Origin: JAJYSO01 sp964451785
GTDB taxonomy: Bacteria > Bacteroidota > Bacteroidia > Flavobacteriales > Flavobacteriaceae
DNA: 17,876 nt
Reading direction: 5' to 3'
Assembly (NCBI GenBank): GCA_964451785.1
Contig: CAYVJG010000046.1
Span: 1-17,876 of the forward strand
Shown: positions 8,148 through 14,978 of the stretch, in pieces
Layout: every line of letters starts with the position of its first letter
Numbering within the stretch: position 1 is the stretch's first letter
Translations under genes and position numbers: made by a program
The notes under the pieces: generated by a model
Told to the model about the DNA's origin: nothing
Database searches by the model: none
Seen by the model: only the letters and a program-made list of their open reading frames with translations

Positions 8148-9581
8148 TTAAATATCGCTATCCTTAAGAAGTTTAGGGTGCTCATTCTCGACTTTCAAAA
8201 CCAATTCCCCAAACAAGGTGTTGGTCCAAGCAAACCATTTTCGCGTAAATTCTTTTGGATTGTCTTTGTTGAAAGATTCATGCATAAATCCGGTGTCGGC
8301 ATGAGTCGTTTTTAACCAGTGTAAACACTGTTTAATCTCCTTTGGATCTGTTGAAGTCATGGCGCGCATAATGATGCTCATTGGCCAAATGTAATTGTAT
8401 GGCGTATGTGGACTGCCATTGCCTTCGGCAAATTTACTCTTGAAATAATAAGGATTTGAATCACTCATTATAAAACGACGTGTGTTTTGATAAATAGGGT
8501 CGTTTGCCAAATCCTGGTTTAAATAAGGGATGGCTAATAAACTAGGGATATTTGCGTCATCTATAAACAATCTGTTGCCATAACCGTCAACTTCAAAAGC
8601 GTAGATTTTGCCAAAATCGTGATACTCTTGGACCGCATATTTTTGAATAGCGGCATTGACTTCATTGGCTAAGGCCGTGCATTCTTGACTAAAAGAAGAA
8701 TCGTTTTGAATGTCTTGGCTCATTTCGGCCAATTGCTGTAGCGATTTGACAGCAAATAAATTTGATGGAATCAAAAATAAATAAGTAGTCGCATCATCAG
8801 AGGGTCTAAATCCAGAAGCAATTAAGCCAACTGGTTTTACAGGGTTTCCATAACCGCGTCCCGTCATGGTGTCTGTAGCAATTGGTGTGCGGCGCATAAA
8901 TTTATAAGGACCATGACCATCTTTACGTTGCTGCTCTTTCATGGTTTTAACGGCTAGCTTCATCGCCTTGAGCCAAGTGTTGTCAAAAGGAGAATTATCA
9001 TTGGTCTTTTTCCAATAATTATATGCTAAGCGTATAGGATAACACAGCGAGTCTAATTCGTATTTTCGTTCGTGAATCCATGGATTCATTTCTGTTAAAT
9101 CCGTTTCCCACTCACTGCCAATAGGTTTTTTATTAAAGGCATTGGCATAAGGGTCAATAAGAATGCATTTGCTTTGTCTGTTGATGACGCCGGCAATTAA
9201 TTTTTTGAGATTTTCATCTTGATTTACAAAACTCAAATAAGGCCATACTTGTGCGCTACTATCGCGTAGCCACATGGCATGTATGTCACCGGTGATGACA
9301 AAGGTGTCAGGACGACCGTCAATTTCTTGATATTCAACTGTAGTGTCTAAGGTGTTTGGAAAACAATTGCCAAATAACCAAGCCAGTTCAGAATCGTTGA
9401 TTTTTCGCTGCATTTTGCGAATTGTCTTTTCAATGACCGGGCTTGTAAAATGACGATCCTTTTCAGGAACGCGCACTACAGGATATGGATTTTTACTAAA
9501 AGAGGTGGCTGTCAAAATGTTAGGCAGACTTAAAGCTGCGCCAGCTAGAGCGGATTGTTGTAAAAATTTTCTTCGTTGCAT
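8148..9581 (-). CDS. GH125 family exo-alpha-1,6-mannosidase with Tat signal (477 aa)
   Basis: GH125 enzymes are metal-independent inverting exo-mannosidases that release terminal alpha-1,6-linked mannose. The N-terminus MQRRKFLQQSALAGAALSLP is a twin-arginine signal (RRKFL plus an Ala/Leu-rich core), so export of the folded protein to the periplasm is likely. The (alpha/alpha)6-barrel motifs are TFVITGDIHAMWLRDSSAQVWPYL (93-116), IDPYANAFN (142-150), GSEWETDLTEMNPWIHERKYELDSLCYPI (155-183), GFRPSDDATTYLFLIP (257-272), GNGSPHTPYNYIWPMS (387-402) and HESFNKD...FTRKWFAWTNTLFGEL (434-460). By comparison with characterised members, the general acid is probably Asp262 or Asp263 and the base probably Glu435; this assignment is from memory of the family. 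It has its own terminator on each side and a good promoter box. It lies upstream of the SusC operon and probably trims imported mannose-containing oligosaccharide. Confidence 0.95.
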   Translation of the reverse strand: MQRRKFLQQSALAGAALSLPNILTATSFSKNPYPVVRVPEKDRHFTSPVIEKTIRKMQRKINDSELAWLFGNCFPNTLDTTVEYQEIDGRPDTFVITGDIHAMWLRDSSAQVWPYLSFVNQDENLKKLIAGVINRQSKCILIDPYANAFNKKPIGSEWETDLTEMNPWIHERKYELDSLCYPIRLAYNYWKKTNDNSPFDNTWLKAMKLAVKTMKEQQRKDGHGPYKFMRRTPIATDTMTGRGYGNPVKPVGLIASGFRPSDDATTYLFLIPSNLFAVKSLQQLAEMSQDIQNDSSFSQECTALANEVNAAIQKYAVQEYHDFGKIYAFEVDGYGNRLFIDDANIPSLLAIPYLNQDLANDPIYQNTRRFIMSDSNPYYFKSKFAEGNGSPHTPYNYIWPMSIIMRAMTSTDPKEIKQCLHWLKTTHADTGFMHESFNKDNPKEFTRKWFAWTNTLFGELVLKVENEHPKLLKDSDI

Positions 9582-9597
9582 ATTTAGGCTTTGTTCT

Positions 9598-9605
9598 CAA
9601 AGATA
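9598..9605 (-). promoter_or_regulatory. Promoter -7 box of the GH125 gene
   Basis: The minus strand reads TATCTTTG, an exact match to the Bacteroidetes TAnnTTTG -7 element, 16 bp before the ATG. No clear TTG stands at the -33 position; a TTTTATA occurs about 20 nt upstream. The leader would be short. The box lies between the upstream terminator and the gene, as expected for a monocistronic unit. Confidence 0.5.
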
Positions 9606-9656
9606 ATCATTAATTTGAGATATAAAAGAGCGGAAGTTATTTCTGTGAGTTTTTAC

Positions 9657-9689
9657 AAAAAAAAAAAGAGGACACTGATGCGTCCTCTT
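9657..9689 (-). terminator. Intrinsic terminator, originally of the GH123-like gene
   Basis: On the minus strand AAGAGGAC pairs perfectly with GTCCTCTT around an eight-base loop and runs into about nine further T residues. It now lies over 500 bp past the GH123-like stop codon, because a 486-bp element sits between gene and terminator. Without the element the distance would be about 25 bp. Confidence 0.88.
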
Positions 9690-9716
9690 GCTTAAACTTC
9701 TTATAGTTCTGCTATT

Positions 9717-10202
9717 AACTCAAGTTTCGGAGGAAGGTGACAAATGAGAAGTTAGGAGATTGTGTATTTAGATAGGTAATTATATGTTTGATAATTAAAT
9801 GTATACTTCGATTTGCAATTAATAATAACCTGCACACTCCCTTTGATATTGAACACCCTTCGGGGTTTAGTAGGGTAAGTCTATCTTACCCCGTACTGCA
9901 CTTTGTTTGTAAAGGGTTAATCACATTAAAGGTCTCCGACCTTTTTTATACGAAAATGAAAATTTTTATAGACTAAAAACTGATTCCTTTAATTGATTAT
10001 CCCCGTGGTTTATAAATTACTAGTACAATGAGACAAAGTCGAAATTGGATTATTTAATTTATCCATACGGTATAACCATGTAATGGTTGAAATATGATTA
10101 ACCCCTGAGTGTAACTCGGGGCACTGAGATTACCGCAGCTTACAGAACTACGAAGTAGTTCAATAATAAAGATTGAGGTAGAATAATCCCGAAACTTGAG
10201 TT
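9717..10202 (+). mobile_element. Complete intergenic element, copy A (486 bp, MITE-like)
   Basis: The ends are an exact inverted repeat: AACTCAAGTTTCGG (9717-9730) and CCGAAACTTGAGTT (10189-10202). The trinucleotide ATT flanks both sides (9714-9716 and 10203-10205), a possible target-site duplication. There is no transposase or other coding sequence. Hairpins from left to right are: GAAC-CCC/UUCG/GGG-GUUU (9851-9868), AGTAGGGTAAG with CTTACCC-TACT (9869-9897), a terminator-like AAAGGTC/GACCTTT with T-run (9928-9947), AACCAT/ATGGTT (10074-10088), CCCCtGAGT/ACTCGGGG (10102-10121) and GAACTACGAAGTAGTTC (10145-10161). It is about 90% identical by eye to copy B over shared parts but lacks roughly 143 bp in two central blocks. 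It abuts the stop codon of the GH123-like gene. Confidence 0.8.
9796..9947 (+). ncRNA. Candidate small RNA inside element copy A (about 150 nt)
   Basis: A promoter-like TTG (9760-9762), then 20 nt, then TATGTTTG (9783-9790) match the Bacteroidetes pattern and would start transcription near 9796. The transcript would contain the UUCG-capped hairpin and the AGTAGGGTAAG hairpin, then end at AAAGGTC-TCC-GACCTTT followed by a T-run (9928-9947). The same order is kept in copy B, with changes that preserve pairing. Both the start and the RNA itself are inferred. A frame covering this stretch is not protein-conserved between copies. Confidence 0.45.
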
Positions 10203-10203
10203 A

Positions 10204-11991
10204 TTAATACAGTCTGCGTAAATCCTTTTTAGCTTCTTTAATGACTTCTGAAGCTGTTTGATCTTCAGGATTTAATTTTTCAAAATTTTCTAGAATCTTA
10301 TTTAATTTACGAATTTTGCGCTTGTTGTTATTTGCTTGCCACTCTTTTTTAAGGAGGTGTATTTTTTCATAATCCTCAATTCCGTCAACTAATTTTACCA
10401 GACGAATTGACGGGCGTGCTCCTGGATAATCTAAATAAGTATCTCCTGCAGCCCAAGTGATGAAACGACTGTCTTGCATTGGTGCTTTAACCCAACTGTT
10501 GTAAGCCCAACGTAAGAAACCATCTAAATTTTCAGCGGCGGCATGCCAACCTAACCATTCAGATTCCGCAGGATTGCTAAAAGTAAAGCTGTTGGGGTAG
10601 GGATGAGCGCAACTGGTGTAAAATGTTGAAATTTTACCAGATTTATGGCGCTCTTCAAGTAAGTCTTCTGAAAAAGTTTGGTCATAAGTCACACAATAAT
10701 CATCAATGTCCGCAGATAATTCAGGATGCCAATTGCCGGCAAGAGCAATCTTGAAGTTGGGGTCAGCCTCTCGAATAACCTTAATCGCAGCTTGCATAGC
10801 TTCTAATGGACGCTCATCCATGGCAATATACGTTTTAGTAAACCAACCTTTTTCTTTTAAATGTGCTGCAAACGACTTGAGCATACGTGTCCAAAATGCA
10901 GTGTATTCAGGTTCTCCTGGTTTTGCTTCAAAAAATCGCAATGAATTGGTGGCTTGATCGTAGTATTGGAAGGATAATTTCCACGGAATCATAGAGTAGC
11001 AATTGATTTGTTTGTCAACTCCTAAATCCATCATAAACTGCACCCATTGATCAAAAATGGTGTAGTCAAAATACCAACTGCCATCGGCGCGCTTCATCCA
11101 GGTAACCATGGTTTCAAAATCATCATAAGTTTGACCATCCCAAGGCTTGTGAATGATAGAAGTGGTGATTACGTCACCACCGGCTTCAGCATAATTTTTC
11201 ATGCTGAGCTTGAGGTACTCAAAATGTTTGGCGCTCCAAGGCTCAACATCGTAATAACGGGCTACAGCGTAAGGATTTTGCCATAAATCTAAATGAAATT
11301 TCCAATCTGTTGGCTTAGGTAATTGATGTTGATTTACCGAAAGCGATAATTTTAAGGTCTTTTTGAGTTGTCCGTTAAGGTATATTTCGACCCCCCCATT
11401 ATAGGTGCCAGGTTGTGCATTTTGAGGAACCCAAATTTGAATCCATCCTGGTCGTGTATTGTGCTTGTTGACGGTAATAGACTGGATATGTGGGTCTATA
11501 ACATCAGCTACCAAAGTCGAGTCAAAGTCTGCTTTCTTGCGATGACCACAGGCTCCTTTTCCTCCTTTGTTGAGTTCGTCAGTCATAACATAGCGAACAA
11601 ACCCTGATAATATGTGATCTGTATCGATGGTGACTGCGTTGTCTTTATCGTGTGTTAAGGGTAAAACTTTATAACTTAAACGAGCTGATTTGTCATAAGC
11701 AGAAAATACCCATTGTGCTGAAACACGTTCACCTCGCCAGGCTTCCAATTCAATTTCTTTTTTGATTTCAGCAATTGGAGCAGGTGCTTCTTTTTTGTAA
11801 CGGATGTCGGTAGATCCCCAACTCATATTCACTTGGTGATGATTATTCCACTGTACGCGGTTGACTTTTATAGGATTGGACAATTCTTTGTAATCCTGGT
11901 GTGGAAGTTGTTCAGTTGTAATCTGAGCTGTACTGATCGTTGTGCACCCTATTATGAAGGCAGAAAGTATTAAAATTTGCTGACGTAGCAT
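10204..11991 (-). CDS. GH123/DUF4091-family secreted glycosidase (595 aa), probable beta-N-acetylgalactosaminidase type
   Basis: GH123 enzymes remove beta-linked N-acetylgalactosamine by substrate-assisted retaining catalysis using an adjacent Asp-Glu pair. Here YIAMDERPLE supplies Asp392-Glu393 at the expected place in the barrel domain. The N-terminus MLRQQILILSAFIIGC has a possible lipobox (IIGC, Cys16), with a Sec-type cleavage after TAQ as the alternative. Residues about 30-225 form a beta-rich N-terminal domain (ELEAWRGERVSAQWVFSA, PGWIQIWVPQNAQPGTYNGG). The catalytic domain follows: HLDLWQNPYAVARYY (233-247), GGDVITTSIIHKPWDGQ (271-287), NCYSMIPWKLSFQYYD (330-345), ALAGNWHPEL (416-425), FYTSCAHPYPNSFTFS (457-472) and FLRWAYNSW (492-500). 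The family also contains uncharacterised DUF4091 proteins, so exact specificity is uncertain. The stop codon touches the right end of element copy A. A strong terminator isolates it from the GH125 gene. Confidence 0.88.
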   Translation of the reverse strand: MLRQQILILSAFIIGCTTISTAQITTEQLPHQDYKELSNPIKVNRVQWNNHHQVNMSWGSTDIRYKKEAPAPIAEIKKEIELEAWRGERVSAQWVFSAYDKSARLSYKVLPLTHDKDNAVTIDTDHILSGFVRYVMTDELNKGGKGACGHRKKADFDSTLVADVIDPHIQSITVNKHNTRPGWIQIWVPQNAQPGTYNGGVEIYLNGQLKKTLKLSLSVNQHQLPKPTDWKFHLDLWQNPYAVARYYDVEPWSAKHFEYLKLSMKNYAEAGGDVITTSIIHKPWDGQTYDDFETMVTWMKRADGSWYFDYTIFDQWVQFMMDLGVDKQINCYSMIPWKLSFQYYDQATNSLRFFEAKPGEPEYTAFWTRMLKSFAAHLKEKGWFTKTYIAMDERPLEAMQAAIKVIREADPNFKIALAGNWHPELSADIDDYCVTYDQTFSEDLLEERHKSGKISTFYTSCAHPYPNSFTFSNPAESEWLGWHAAAENLDGFLRWAYNSWVKAPMQDSRFITWAAGDTYLDYPGARPSIRLVKLVDGIEDYEKIHLLKKEWQANNNKRKIRKLNKILENFEKLNPEDQTASEVIKEAKKDLRRLY

Positions 11992-12018
11992 AAAAGCATA
12001 AAGTTTTGGGATTTGCGC

Positions 12019-12026
12019 GAAAGATA
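12019..12026 (-). promoter_or_regulatory. Possible promoter box of the GH123-like gene
   Basis: The minus strand reads TATCTTTC, one base off TAnnTTTG, 27 bp upstream of the ATG. No clear -33 TTG is present. Confidence 0.3.
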
Positions 12027-12104
12027 GGAAGATTTTTTATAATAGCTATAACTTAGTGTTTGTTAAAAAAGTAAATAAAAATAATAAATCATTAAGAACA
12101 GTGG

Positions 12105-12239
12105 ATGCAGGTTGCAATGGATGGGTGGAGACTGAAGCCTAGAGAAGTAGGAATAAGCGACCTGAGTACGGTCAATCTAAGATTTCATTGTGCCTTAAAG
12201 CGCGTGAAAGTCAGCCAAAATTTTAGTGCAGCATTATAA
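12105..12239. other. Unexplained GC-richer island: possible structured RNA or 44-codon small ORF
   Basis: The gap 11992-12293 is mostly AT-rich, but 12100-12240 is visibly richer in G and C. On the plus strand AGG (12109-12111) plus CAATGGA (12115-12121) can pair with TTCATTG (12184-12190) plus CCT (12193-12195), with one G-U pair and a small internal loop. This closes a domain of about 60 nt. The same strand has an open frame of 44 codons (12105-12239) starting MQVAMDGWRLKPREVGISDL and ending NFSAAL. I recognise neither a known RNA nor a known peptide. Other possibilities are a relic of a mobile element or a decayed gene. Confidence 0.3.
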
Positions 12240-12293
12240 ATGTGGTTGTAACTTGTTTGGGAGTTTACTTACAGATATTCTTGTGCATAAAAA

Positions 12294-12539
12294 TTATTGC
12301 TTGCTGCGCAATTTCCATCTTAAAGCATTGATTTTTGCATCCTTAGAACGTATTAATTTTTTGATATACGCATTAGAACAATAAAAATAGATGACGATTA
12401 AAATGGGTTCAATAGCTAATAAAAATTTTAAAAAGGGGGAGGGCGAGAGGATGTATTGTAATAAAAGAATGAGTAAAAACGATATCCCCGCCGAATAACT
12501 GATGTAGCGGTAATAGTTGTATTTGGGTTGAGCGGGCAT
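12294..12539 (-). CDS. Small two-helix membrane protein (81 aa), unknown function
   Basis: The ATG at 12539 follows the ribonuclease HII stop by 33 bp on the same strand, so it probably is the last gene of that operon. The sequence has two hydrophobic helices (about 15-33, GISFLLILLLQYILS; about 38-54, FLLAIEPILIVIYFYCS). Both ends are basic: an N-terminal MPAQPKYNYYRY and a C-terminal KKLIRSKDAKINALRWKLRSKQ. A hairpin in the inner membrane with both ends in the cytoplasm fits the charge pattern. I do not recognise a family. No convincing terminator follows within 12240-12293. Confidence 0.65.
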   Translation of the reverse strand: MPAQPKYNYYRYISYSAGISFLLILLLQYILSPSPFLKFLLAIEPILIVIYFYCSNAYIKKLIRSKDAKINALRWKLRSKQ

Positions 12540-12572
12540 AAGTGGTTTAAGTTTAGTTGGCTAAAGGTACTA

Positions 12573-13196
12573 TTAAAATTCTAATTTGAGTTGATCTGGT
12601 AATAATTTAAAACTTTTGCGGTGGTATTTTGTAGGACCAAATTGACGAATTGCTTCGCGATGTGCCTTTGTTGGGTAACCTTTGTTCCCTTTCCAACCAT
12701 ACTGCGGAAATTCATCGTGAATTTTAGCCATAAATTCATCGCGATAAGTTTTTGCTAAAATAGAAGCCGCGGCGATGTGCAAGTATTTGGCATCACCTTT
12801 TACTACGCATTGATGAGGAATTTCTATTTTTTCAGGCGCTAAACTTTTGTAAAAAGGCTTAAACTTATTCCCGTCAACCGCTATAAATTCAGGCGTGATC
12901 TGTAAACCTTTAATCGCTTGGTGCATACCGTATATGGAAGCGTGTAAGATATTGAGCTCGTCAATCTTGTCCATCATGATATGAACTACTTTAAAAGCCA
13001 AAGCTTCTTCTTCAATTTGTTGGCGTAATGTGTTGCGATTCTTTTCAGAAACTTGCTTAGAATCGTTGAGTAATTCGCTTTTAAAATTGGGTGGCAAGAT
13101 GACGGCTGCAGCAGTTACCGGACCGGCTAAACAGCCTCGACCGGCTTCGTCAGTGCCACATTCTAGCGCAAATGAACTAACTTTTGGTGATAACAT
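12573..13196 (-). CDS. rnhB: Ribonuclease HII (207 aa)
   Basis: This cytoplasmic enzyme cleaves the RNA strand of RNA-DNA hybrids and starts removal of ribonucleotides misincorporated in DNA. The four metal-binding carboxylates are Asp16 and Glu17 (GTDEAGRGCLAGPV), Asp108 (FIAVDGN) and Asp153 (AAASILAKTYRDEF). The GRG motif (19-21) that reads the ribonucleotide junction is intact. Other family blocks are LNDSKQVSEKNR (43-54) and the C-terminal YGWKGNKGYPTKAHREAI with GPTKYHRKSF. Length is typical. It starts 2 bp after the stop of the upstream regulator gene, so it is co-transcribed with the quinone oxidoreductase and regulator. Confidence 0.97.
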   Translation of the reverse strand: MLSPKVSSFALECGTDEAGRGCLAGPVTAAAVILPPNFKSELLNDSKQVSEKNRNTLRQQIEEEALAFKVVHIMMDKIDELNILHASIYGMHQAIKGLQITPEFIAVDGNKFKPFYKSLAPEKIEIPHQCVVKGDAKYLHIAAASILAKTYRDEFMAKIHDEFPQYGWKGNKGYPTKAHREAIRQFGPTKYHRKSFKLLPDQLKLEF

Positions 13197-13198
13197 AG

Positions 13199-13903
13199 TT
13201 AAAGCGAATGATTAGGATTAAATGATTGAGGTAAAAATATGTCGAACTGTTCTTTAAAAGCCTTGCAACCTTTTTCAGTGGTGTAAATTTCGCGTGAAAA
13301 AGGATCTTGTACAAGCCATTCTAAAGCGAAGAAAGCACTGAGTAGGGCATCGCCCAATTGACCACCTATGTGGTTGCGTCGTTCACTAAAATCTAAACAT
13401 TGTTTAGTTAAACGCGAACGCTTTTTAGGAAGATTACTTTCTTTGATATTAAACTGTGTTAACCACTGCCATCCGGTTTTAGTGATGGTGTAAGTACCAT
13501 AGTCATCATCAGTAAGCGGACCGCGAATGATATAGCCTTTTTGAACTAAGGCTTCTTCGAGCTTAACGCCTACATATCCGGCTAAATGTTGATAGCAATG
13601 GCGACAAAATTTCATCCCCATAGGAATGTTTTCTTCAGGAGTCAATATAGCGTAGAGCTGTGTTTTGAACTCTCCTTCCGGTAAATAAAAGTATTGACGA
13701 CGCCTATTGTGTCGGATTTTGACTAAATCTGCTTCACATAATAAAGCTAATAGACGATTAGTATCTGGCTCAAGAACTCGTGATGAGCGTGCTAATTCAA
13801 TAGCGGTATAAGCTCTGCCTGTACTTAAAGTTGTAAGTACTTTTTCGGAGAGGTGAGTAGGTAAGTGATATTGGTGTAAAAGATGGGATAGTTCAGTAGT
13901 CAT
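13199..13903 (-). CDS. ArsR-like winged-helix transcriptional regulator (234 aa)
   Basis: Residues about 15-75 form a winged helix-turn-helix (LSTGRAYTAIELARSSRVLEPDTNRLLALLCEADLVKIRHNRRRQYFYL), the DNA-binding part. The C-terminal half has the blocks KFCRHCYQHLAGYVGVKLEEALVQKGYI (98-125) and KQCLDFSERRNHIGGQLGDALL (167-188). I recognise these blocks from a branch of ArsR-type regulators carrying Cys-Tyr-x-His-Leu-Ala-Gly and CLD-x-(T/S)-ERR-x-H motifs. Cys100, Cys103 and Cys169 with nearby histidines could sense metal or redox state, but that is inference. It lies 4 bp after the quinone oxidoreductase gene and 2 bp before rnhB. Its placement next to the oxidoreductase suggests it may control this operon. 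Confidence 0.75.
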   Translation of the reverse strand: MTTELSHLLHQYHLPTHLSEKVLTTLSTGRAYTAIELARSSRVLEPDTNRLLALLCEADLVKIRHNRRRQYFYLPEGEFKTQLYAILTPEENIPMGMKFCRHCYQHLAGYVGVKLEEALVQKGYIIRGPLTDDDYGTYTITKTGWQWLTQFNIKESNLPKKRSRLTKQCLDFSERRNHIGGQLGDALLSAFFALEWLVQDPFSREIYTTEKGCKAFKEQFDIFLPQSFNPNHSL

Positions 13904-13907
13904 GATA

Positions 13908-14876
13908 TTAAAATTCTAAAAGGATTTTGCCTGTAAAATTACGGCTATCCATCAATTGATGAGCTTGTGTAGCTTGTGTAAACGGAAAACGCTTGGTGAC
14001 AGTGTTTTGAAATTTATTTGAGTCTACTAAAGGCATTCCGCATTTTAGCATATCTGCAATGAGGGCACGCTTGTGCGCATATGTACGCGAGCGCAGCGTG
14101 CTGCCGGTAATAATCAAGCGCTTTTGCATCATTTTAAAGATGTTTAACCCTGGTAAACCACCAGCCATGGCATTGATGTAAACAAGTTTCCCTTCGGGTT
14201 TAAGTAAATTGATATTGGTGTTGAGGTAGTCGCCGCCTACAGAATCAAGAATAAGATCAATACTGTTTTGCCTTAATACTTCTTCTAAATCTTTTTCCTT
14301 ATAATTGATGACAAGCTCAGCTCCCAGCTTTTGACAATACGCTATTTTTTCTGCTGAACTCGCTAGCGTAATGGCTTTAGCGCCAAATAAATTGACCAGC
14401 TGAATGGCCATGGAGCCAATGCCTCCTGAGCCGCCGTAAATCAATACCGTCTGTCCTTTTTGGAGCTGACCAATTTGAAAAATATTTTGCCATACCGTCA
14501 ATAAAGTTTCAGGTAACGAGGCCGCATCAACAAGTGAGAAATTAAGCGGCTTAGCAAAGCAGCTTCCCGCATCTATACACACGTATTCCGCATAACCACC
14601 ACCTGGTAAGAGCGCACAAACTTCATCGCCAATCTGCCATTCACTGACTGCACTTCCACAAGCTGCAATAGTGCCCGAAACTTCGAGTCCCGGAATATCT
14701 TGTGGGGTACCTTCCGGGGCAGGATAATGCCCTTTGCGTTGAGCGATGTCAGCGCGGTTTAGGCCTGCTGCAGCCACTTTGATAAGTACTTCATTCGCCT
14801 TAGGAGTAGGGGTAGGGCACTCTACAATTTGAAGGTTTTCCGAACCGCCAAATGCGGTAATGTGCACTGCTCTCAT
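13908..14876 (-). CDS. NAD(P)H-quinone oxidoreductase, PIG3/QOR-like zinc-independent MDR family (322 aa)
   Basis: This cytoplasmic enzyme probably reduces quinones or other alpha,beta-unsaturated carbonyls with NADPH. ATG at 14876 (MRAVHITAFGGSENLQIVE) matches the family start; the longer frame begins with TTG and would overlap the promoter box. The N-terminal GroES-like domain (1-about 120) contains AAGLNRADIAQRKGHYPAPEG and IPGLEVSGTI and lacks the zinc-binding cysteines of alcohol dehydrogenases. The nucleotide-binding domain has VLIYGGSGGIGSMAIQL (144-160). ITGSTLRSRTYAHK is characteristic of the PIG3 branch, and the protein ends FTGKILLEF as usual. It is the first gene of the operon with the regulator, rnhB and the small membrane protein. 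Confidence 0.92.
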   Translation of the reverse strand: MRAVHITAFGGSENLQIVECPTPTPKANEVLIKVAAAGLNRADIAQRKGHYPAPEGTPQDIPGLEVSGTIAACGSAVSEWQIGDEVCALLPGGGYAEYVCIDAGSCFAKPLNFSLVDAASLPETLLTVWQNIFQIGQLQKGQTVLIYGGSGGIGSMAIQLVNLFGAKAITLASSAEKIAYCQKLGAELVINYKEKDLEEVLRQNSIDLILDSVGGDYLNTNINLLKPEGKLVYINAMAGGLPGLNIFKMMQKRLIITGSTLRSRTYAHKRALIADMLKCGMPLVDSNKFQNTVTKRFPFTQATQAHQLMDSRNFTGKILLEF

Positions 14877-14896
14877 AAATAAAAATTTAGTTAGGT

Positions 14897-14904
14897 CAAA
14901 TTTA
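14897..14904 (-). promoter_or_regulatory. Promoter -7 box of the quinone oxidoreductase operon
   Basis: The minus strand reads TAAATTTG, an exact TAnnTTTG match, 20 bp before the ATG at 14876. No TTG at the usual -33 distance; TTTTATA lies about 18 nt upstream, as in front of the GH125 box. It lies outside element copy B. Confidence 0.5.
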
Positions 14905-14978
14905 CTGGAGTACAAGGGATTTATAAAAGTATTTAACAAAATACATTTCGCCTCTACTTATAATTGTCGTTTTTTTAT

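Noticed and set aside
9788..9976. 62-codon frame in element copy A with a counterpart (15034-15285) in copy B, suggesting a conserved peptide
   Set aside because: Both depend on TTG or weak starts. In the aligned part I count about 4 silent against at least 11 replacing differences, and a one-base length change at the terminator hairpin shifts the frame. Base pairing, not protein, is conserved.
9717..10202. Complete insertion sequence, group II intron or CRISPR-like array
   Set aside because: No transposase, reverse transcriptase or regularly spaced direct repeats are present; inverted ends without coding sequence fit a non-autonomous element better.
14877..14939. 21-residue N-terminal extension of the quinone oxidoreductase
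   Set aside because: It starts at TTG, would span the TAAATTTG promoter box, and MRAVHITAFGG is the normal family N-terminus.
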